Of a stretch of 64,000 nt of DNA, positions 60,222 through 64,000 are shown piece by piece. The stretch lies in the NCBI GenBank assembly GCA_902799665.1, contig CADCBK010000014.1, forward strand, positions 38,980-102,979, in the 5' to 3' direction. A model generated the notes under the pieces. The model did no database searches. It was not told the origin of the DNA and saw only the letters and a program-made list of their open reading frames with translations. Each line of letters begins with the position of its first letter. The first letter of the stretch is position 1. Source of the DNA: an uncultured Spirochaetaceae bacterium (lineage in GTDB: Bacteria > Spirochaetota > Spirochaetia > Treponematales > Treponemataceae). Position numbers and translations under genes: made by a program.

Positions 60222-60278
60222 AATATGCCTCCTTCAATAAAAAACTGTTTGCGCGGCAAAACCGCGAAAACTCCAACA

Positions 60279-61982
60279 CTAATTGATAGAATCTATGTTA
60301 GCCTTTCCGGCCATAACATACGGAAGAACGTCTTCGTCGGCGTCAATCTTGACGCGGACAAAGGCGGGCGCCTTTCTTGCCGGGTCAAAAACTTTTTTGG
60401 CCCAGTCGCGGTCGGCATCGGCGTCAAAGGCTTGGATTCCAAAGCCGCGCGCGATTTCAAGCAAGTCGGGGCTCTTTCCAAAAACGCTGGCGCTATAATT
60501 GTTCTTAAAAATATACTTTTGTTGCTGTCGGACCATTCCAAGCGTTCCGTTTTCAAAAACGATTACGGTAACGTTCAAGTTTTGCTCGGCCAAAGTGGCA
60601 AGCTCCTGCACGTTCATCATAATCGAGCCGTCGCCCGATATGCAGACAACGCGCTTTTGCGGGTTGGCAAGGGCCGCGCCGATCGCGGTCGGAAGGCCAA
60701 AGCCCATCGTTCCCAAAGAGCCGGACGTCAAGAAAGTCCGCGGCTCCTGGACGGGATAGTATTGCGCGGCCCACATTTGGTGCTGGCCTACGTCGGTCGT
60801 TACGATTACGTTTTTGCTTGGAAGCGACGCGATGAAGGCGCGGGGGTTAACCAAGCCGGTCTTTTTGTTGCGGCCGCATTCAAGCGTAAAAGTCTTCTTT
60901 CTAAGGGCCGACATTTTTTCCAGCCATGCTTTTCGCGCGGCGGCGGCTTCCTTGTTAAACGAAGACTTTTTTTCGCGGACAAGCTCTGAAAGCGCGGCAA
61001 GCGAGCTTTCCAAGTCGCAGACAAGCGAAATGTCGGCGCTGAATATTTTGTTCACTTCGGCGGCGTCGATGTCGATGTGGACGATTTTCGCCTTGGGGCA
61101 GAATTCTTTGGCCAATCCAATCGCGCGGTCGTCAAAGCGGACGCCGAGCGCGAGAACCAAGTCCGCGTCATGCATCGCTTGGTTTGCCGCGACCGAGCCG
61201 TGCATTCCGACCATTCCCAAATAAGCGGGGTCTGTCGCGGGAACGGCTCCAATTCCCATAAGGCTTGAAACCGCAGGAATTTTGTAAAGGCCAAAAAGCG
61301 CCTTAAGGTATTTTGCGACCTCGACGGAATTGCAGCCGCCTCCCAAATAGGCGACAGGCTTTTTGCTTTTGTCCATCGCGGCAAAAATCGCCTTGAGGCG
61401 CGCGGGAATTTCTTTTTTGCTTGTGTGAAAGCGCACTTCTTTTTTTGCGGAAGAAATTTTTGGCCAAGAGGAAAATTCAACTTCCTCAAGCTGAACGTTT
61501 CGCGGAACGTCAATCAAAACCGGGCCGGGCCGGCCAGTCACGGCGATTTCAAAAGCCTTGGGAATCGCGGTCAAAAGCTCGGCGGCGCTCTTTACCATCA
61601 TGCTGTGCTTTGTTATGGGGAAAGAAAGGCCAAAAGTGTCGGCCTCTTGGAATGCGTCCGTTCCAATCATGGAAAGGTTGACTTGCCCCGTAATCGCGAT
61701 TATCGGAATCGAGTCGCAGCGCGCGTCGGCGATGGCCGTCAAAAGGTTCATCGCGCCGGGGCCGCTTGTGGCCATGCAAACGGCGGGCTTACCCGTAGTC
61801 CGCGCGAAGCCCTGCGCTATAAAGCCCGCGGCCTGTTCCTGGCGGACCAAAACGTGCTTGATTCCGCTGCGCGCCAATTCGTCGTAAAGCGGCAAAATAG
61901 AGCCGCCCGGAATTCCCGCCACGGTCGTGATTTTATGAGCCTTTAAGAGTTCGCAAATGATTTGTGAGCCAGTCTTTTTCAT
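60279..61982 (-). CDS. ilvB: Acetolactate synthase large subunit
   Basis: A 567-residue ThDP enzyme for branched-chain amino acids. The catalytic Glu is in LVRQEQAAGF, GIPGGSILPLYDEL is the substrate region, ATSGPGAMNLL follows, and the thiamine-diphosphate motif is GDGSIMMNVQELATLAEQ with the later NGTLGMV. Length and QEADTFGLSFPITKHS match biosynthetic AHAS over catabolic AlsS. No ilvN small subunit lies next to it. A leaderless-type promoter precedes it. Confidence 0.92.
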   Translation of the reverse strand: MKKTGSQIICELLKAHKITTVAGIPGGSILPLYDELARSGIKHVLVRQEQAAGFIAQGFARTTGKPAVCMATSGPGAMNLLTAIADARCDSIPIIAITGQVNLSMIGTDAFQEADTFGLSFPITKHSMMVKSAAELLTAIPKAFEIAVTGRPGPVLIDVPRNVQLEEVEFSSWPKISSAKKEVRFHTSKKEIPARLKAIFAAMDKSKKPVAYLGGGCNSVEVAKYLKALFGLYKIPAVSSLMGIGAVPATDPAYLGMVGMHGSVAANQAMHDADLVLALGVRFDDRAIGLAKEFCPKAKIVHIDIDAAEVNKIFSADISLVCDLESSLAALSELVREKKSSFNKEAAAARKAWLEKMSALRKKTFTLECGRNKKTGLVNPRAFIASLPSKNVIVTTDVGQHQMWAAQYYPVQEPRTFLTSGSLGTMGFGLPTAIGAALANPQKRVVCISGDGSIMMNVQELATLAEQNLNVTVIVFENGTLGMVRQQQKYIFKNNYSASVFGKSPDLLEIARGFGIQAFDADADRDWAKKVFDPARKAPAFVRVKIDADEDVLPYVMAGKANIDSIN

Positions 61983-61990
61983 GGAGAAGA

Positions 61991-62019
61991 ATTATATTGA
62001 ATTTTCCAATTAAATTCAA
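61991..62019 (-). promoter_or_regulatory. Promoter of ilvB, leaderless layout
   Basis: Minus-strand TTGAAT (62014-62019), 17 bases, TATAAT (61991-61996), then eight bases to ATG. The usual ilv leader peptide or T-box is therefore absent. Confidence 0.75.
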
Positions 62020-62063
62020 TGGAATCAAAGCGTGGCGATTGGGCGCTATTCACGCGGCCGCTC

Positions 62064-63257
62064 TCACGGAGTATTTTTTACGCGCAAGGCTGGAACAACG
62101 CCGTGCGTTGCTGTGCCATAAGACATAACAATAGTGCCATCATAAAAAACAATCTGAATTTGGTTAACATGTTGTTGGGAGGCAGGAGAGCGCAAAGACC
62201 ACTGTCCGGCTCTTGCCCCTTCTTCTTTGGCGCAAAAGTCAACAGGAGTTTTTACGCGCTTGGCGATTGTTTTGTCGTCGTAATGGCCAAAGAGATATCC
62301 GGGTCTAGTGGCCTCGTTTACGCTGAGCAAGAAAATTTTATCGGTCGTAGGCTCGGTATCATAACCGTTAGGAACCCAACTCTTCTTGTTCTCCTCTGTA
62401 AAAGTGTCAAACTCAACAGGAAGCGTCGAAGCTTCGTCATTTGCGACGCTTGTGTCCACAATAGACTTTTGCTCGTCCGCAGTAAAGGCCGTCTGCAAAA
62501 AGCCTGGCGCTCCGCCATAGTCGCTTTCTCTGCCGGAAGAGGAGTTTCCGTTGAGCCACTTTCGGATTTCGGAATATTCATATATAACGTTATAAGACGA
62601 GTTAAACGCCTTTGCGTACAAAATTTTTTCCGCAAGCAAAAGCTTATGACCGCCCGAATCCGTCTCAAGGACGCGCCAGAACACACGCTCCACCTTAAAC
62701 CATTCGTCCTTAAATTTGGAATACCATTGGCCGTCGTCGCCCCTGCAGTAGGTAAAGCAGCCCTCGGTCTTGGACGCTCTTTCGTAAATTGCAAGGCCGT
62801 CAGCTTTTTTTGTTTGCGGCCACAGTCCAAAGGACACAAGATCGTTTCCTTCGTCTTTGTATTCGCCTGTCGCGGCAAAGGCGACAAAGACCGGCTTTAC
62901 CTCAACGTTTTGCGCGGGCATTTTGAACGTTCTTTCCGTTCCGCTTCCTTCAAGCGTTACAAAAGAGCCGTCACCGGCCACTACGTCAAGCAAAATCAAT
63001 TCATAGCCGCTTTTGATTGAAATCTCAAGCGAGACGCTTTGTCCTTCCTTCGCCGTTGTTTTGTCCGCCTTCACGATTCCCCTTTCCGTTCCGGCGGGAA
63101 CCGTAATTGTAAAATCCGGATTAGGCGGTAACGGCGGCGTAGGAGGAACGACAATCGCGGCGCCGCTTTTTTTTGCGTCGTTAAAAAAATCGCTGCACGA
63201 CGCCAGCAAAAGAAGAGCCAAGATTGGCAAAAAGATTTTTTTTCCAAACTTATTCAT
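62064..63257 (-). CDS. Lipoprotein with InlB-type repeat and DUF6273-like domain
   Basis: A 397-residue lipoprotein with lipobox LASC (Cys21). The ATG at 63257 overlaps the stop of the upstream membrane-protein gene (ATGA) and has a Shine-Dalgarno GGGGAGG. Residues about 55-125 resemble the bacterial (InlB-like) repeat (SGYELILLDVVAGDGSF, FKMPAQNVEVKPVF). Residues about 130-395 match the DUF6273 pattern seen in many Treponema lipoproteins: VFWRVLETDSGGHKLLLAEK, EIRKWLNG, FLQTAFTADEQKSI, DKIFLLSVNEA and GVVPALRVK. A carbohydrate- or host-binding role is often guessed for such proteins; none is proven. Confidence 0.83.
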   Translation of the reverse strand: MNKFGKKIFLPILALLLLASCSDFFNDAKKSGAAIVVPPTPPLPPNPDFTITVPAGTERGIVKADKTTAKEGQSVSLEISIKSGYELILLDVVAGDGSFVTLEGSGTERTFKMPAQNVEVKPVFVAFAATGEYKDEGNDLVSFGLWPQTKKADGLAIYERASKTEGCFTYCRGDDGQWYSKFKDEWFKVERVFWRVLETDSGGHKLLLAEKILYAKAFNSSYNVIYEYSEIRKWLNGNSSSGRESDYGGAPGFLQTAFTADEQKSIVDTSVANDEASTLPVEFDTFTEENKKSWVPNGYDTEPTTDKIFLLSVNEATRPGYLFGHYDDKTIAKRVKTPVDFCAKEEGARAGQWSLRSPASQQHVNQIQIVFYDGTIVMSYGTATHGVVPALRVKNTP

Positions 63258-63874
63258 TTTTTCCTCCCCTTCATCTCGCCAAAGCGCCACGCCGCGCCCA
63301 GCCTAAAGCCCGCCTCAAAGACAGGCCCGCTCTTTTCCAAATTCATCATCAAAAGAGGCGCAAAATCCAACTCCACCGGCGTTTTGGGAATGGCAAAACG
63401 CAGCGCCGGCAACACGCCTATGGTTTGGTCAGCGTAAAAGCCATGCAAGCCGCTTGAGTCGCGCCAGCGGGGATTCTTAAAAGCGATTCCGTAGAAAACC
63501 TCCGGCATAAAGGCAAAATCAAATTTGCCGACGGAAAAGGGAAGGCGCATGAAAAAACCGGGAGACAATCTTGTGTCACAACCGCCTTTTAAGTTGCTTC
63601 CGCCTTTGGCAGCGTAGCCCAGACATTCCATCCTAAACGAAAAGCCAATGTCAAAACGTTTGATTTTTTTGGGAAGAGTCAATTCCGCGCCAAGCCCAAA
63701 GCCCACGCAGGAAAACAACTGATCGCCCGCGCTGCCAAGGGGATAAGCATTGGCGAAGTGGGCTTCAACCGCAAAATTGTCCAAAAAAGAATAAGAGCCC
63801 TTCTTATTCTCTGCCGTCGCGAAAATAGCCGTAAGCGCAAAAAGAGCCGCGGCCGTCAACAAAACTTTTTTCAT
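63254..63874 (-). CDS. Predicted outer-membrane beta-barrel protein
   Basis: A 206-residue protein with a signal peptide (MKKVLLTAAALFALTAIFATA, then ENKKGSY). The mature part alternates polar and hydrophobic residues in about eight strands (FSCVGFGLGAELTL, RFDIGFSFRMECLGYA, GFFMRLPFSVGKFDFAFMP, FEAGFRLGAAWRFG), as in small outer-membrane barrels. The ATG at 63874 is taken because GGAG lies eight bases upstream; an ATG at 63886 is the alternative. Translation is coupled to the following lipoprotein gene. Confidence 0.75.
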   Translation of the reverse strand: MKKVLLTAAALFALTAIFATAENKKGSYSFLDNFAVEAHFANAYPLGSAGDQLFSCVGFGLGAELTLPKKIKRFDIGFSFRMECLGYAAKGGSNLKGGCDTRLSPGFFMRLPFSVGKFDFAFMPEVFYGIAFKNPRWRDSSGLHGFYADQTIGVLPALRFAIPKTPVELDFAPLLMMNLEKSGPVFEAGFRLGAAWRFGEMKGRKK

Positions 63875-63937
63875 AATTTTCTCCAAAGCAAAAGAACGCC
63901 TTTCGCGCGAGGAGCAAAAACTTATTGCATTGTCTTA

Positions 63938-63966
63938 ATTATAGCGTGAATTTTTCGAATTTGCAA
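63938..63966 (-). promoter_or_regulatory. Promoter of the outer-membrane protein operon
   Basis: Minus-strand TTGCAA (63961-63966), 17 bases, TATAAT (63938-63943). The ATG lies about 63 bases further, with a Shine-Dalgarno, so this is a conventional leader. The A-run at the right edge of the window belongs to the next region. Confidence 0.75.
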
Positions 63967-64000
63967 GAAAAAAAACGCAGGCTCAAAAAAAAAAAAAACG

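Overview
The window reads as chromosomal DNA of a host- or gut-associated spirochaete, most likely a Treponema-like organism. There is no rRNA or tRNA here, so this rests on protein character: many lipoproteins with loose spirochaetal lipoboxes, a BspA-type leucine-rich repeat protein, cellodextrin enzymes (GH1 and GH94), and a short group-2 sigma-70 factor behind a sigma-54 promoter. Coding density is very high and no gene-free gap exceeds about 250 bases. I saw no rRNA, tRNA, CRISPR array, prophage, insertion sequence or origin.

Layout. 0-4.9 kb: uvrD-type helicase, a cysteine hydrolase, a sigma factor with a near-perfect -24/-12 promoter, and a HAD phosphatase. 4.9-12.3 kb (minus strand): three paralogous exported helical-repeat proteins, a 1392-residue lipoprotein whose middle resembles the pore-forming half of anthrax protective antigen, and a small PT-repeat lipoprotein. 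12.4-16 kb: GH1 beta-glucosidase facing dapA-asd. 16-23.5 kb: a small membrane protein, two tandem S41-protease lipoproteins, a lipase with a barrel-like tail and a broken aroC. 23.6-30.6 kb: a propeller/deacetylase-like protein, a zinc-ribbon protein, an M23 peptidase, a long palindromic RNA-like element, cellobiose phosphorylase, and a truncated acyl-CoA-synthetase-like protein. 30.6-42 kb: BspA-like protein, pth, aroA, an OhrR-like regulator, two large envelope proteins and uvrC. 42-48.5 kb: a broken AEC transporter, two unknown exported proteins, and the purE-purF-purM-purN operon. 48.6-57.7 kb: SDR, LysR, a three-gene ABC exporter, an esterase lacking its nucleophile, GNAT, nudC, a Fic protein with a strong operator, and metY. 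57.7-64 kb: lipoprotein, ilvB, DUF6273-like lipoprotein and a predicted outer-membrane protein.

Themes. The catabolic genes (GH94 cellobiose phosphorylase, GH1 beta-glucosidase) fit growth on cellodextrins. The rest is amino-acid and purine synthesis, DNA repair and a large envelope lipoprotein repertoire. Promoters are easy to read as TTGNNN-17-TATAAT-like boxes. In at least eleven genes the -10 box lies only 6-8 bases before the start codon, so these mRNAs should be leaderless; other genes carry normal Shine-Dalgarno leaders. Three genes (aroC, the AEC transporter, the esterase) each lack an internal piece covering a core motif or segment. This suggests either recent decay or an assembly problem.
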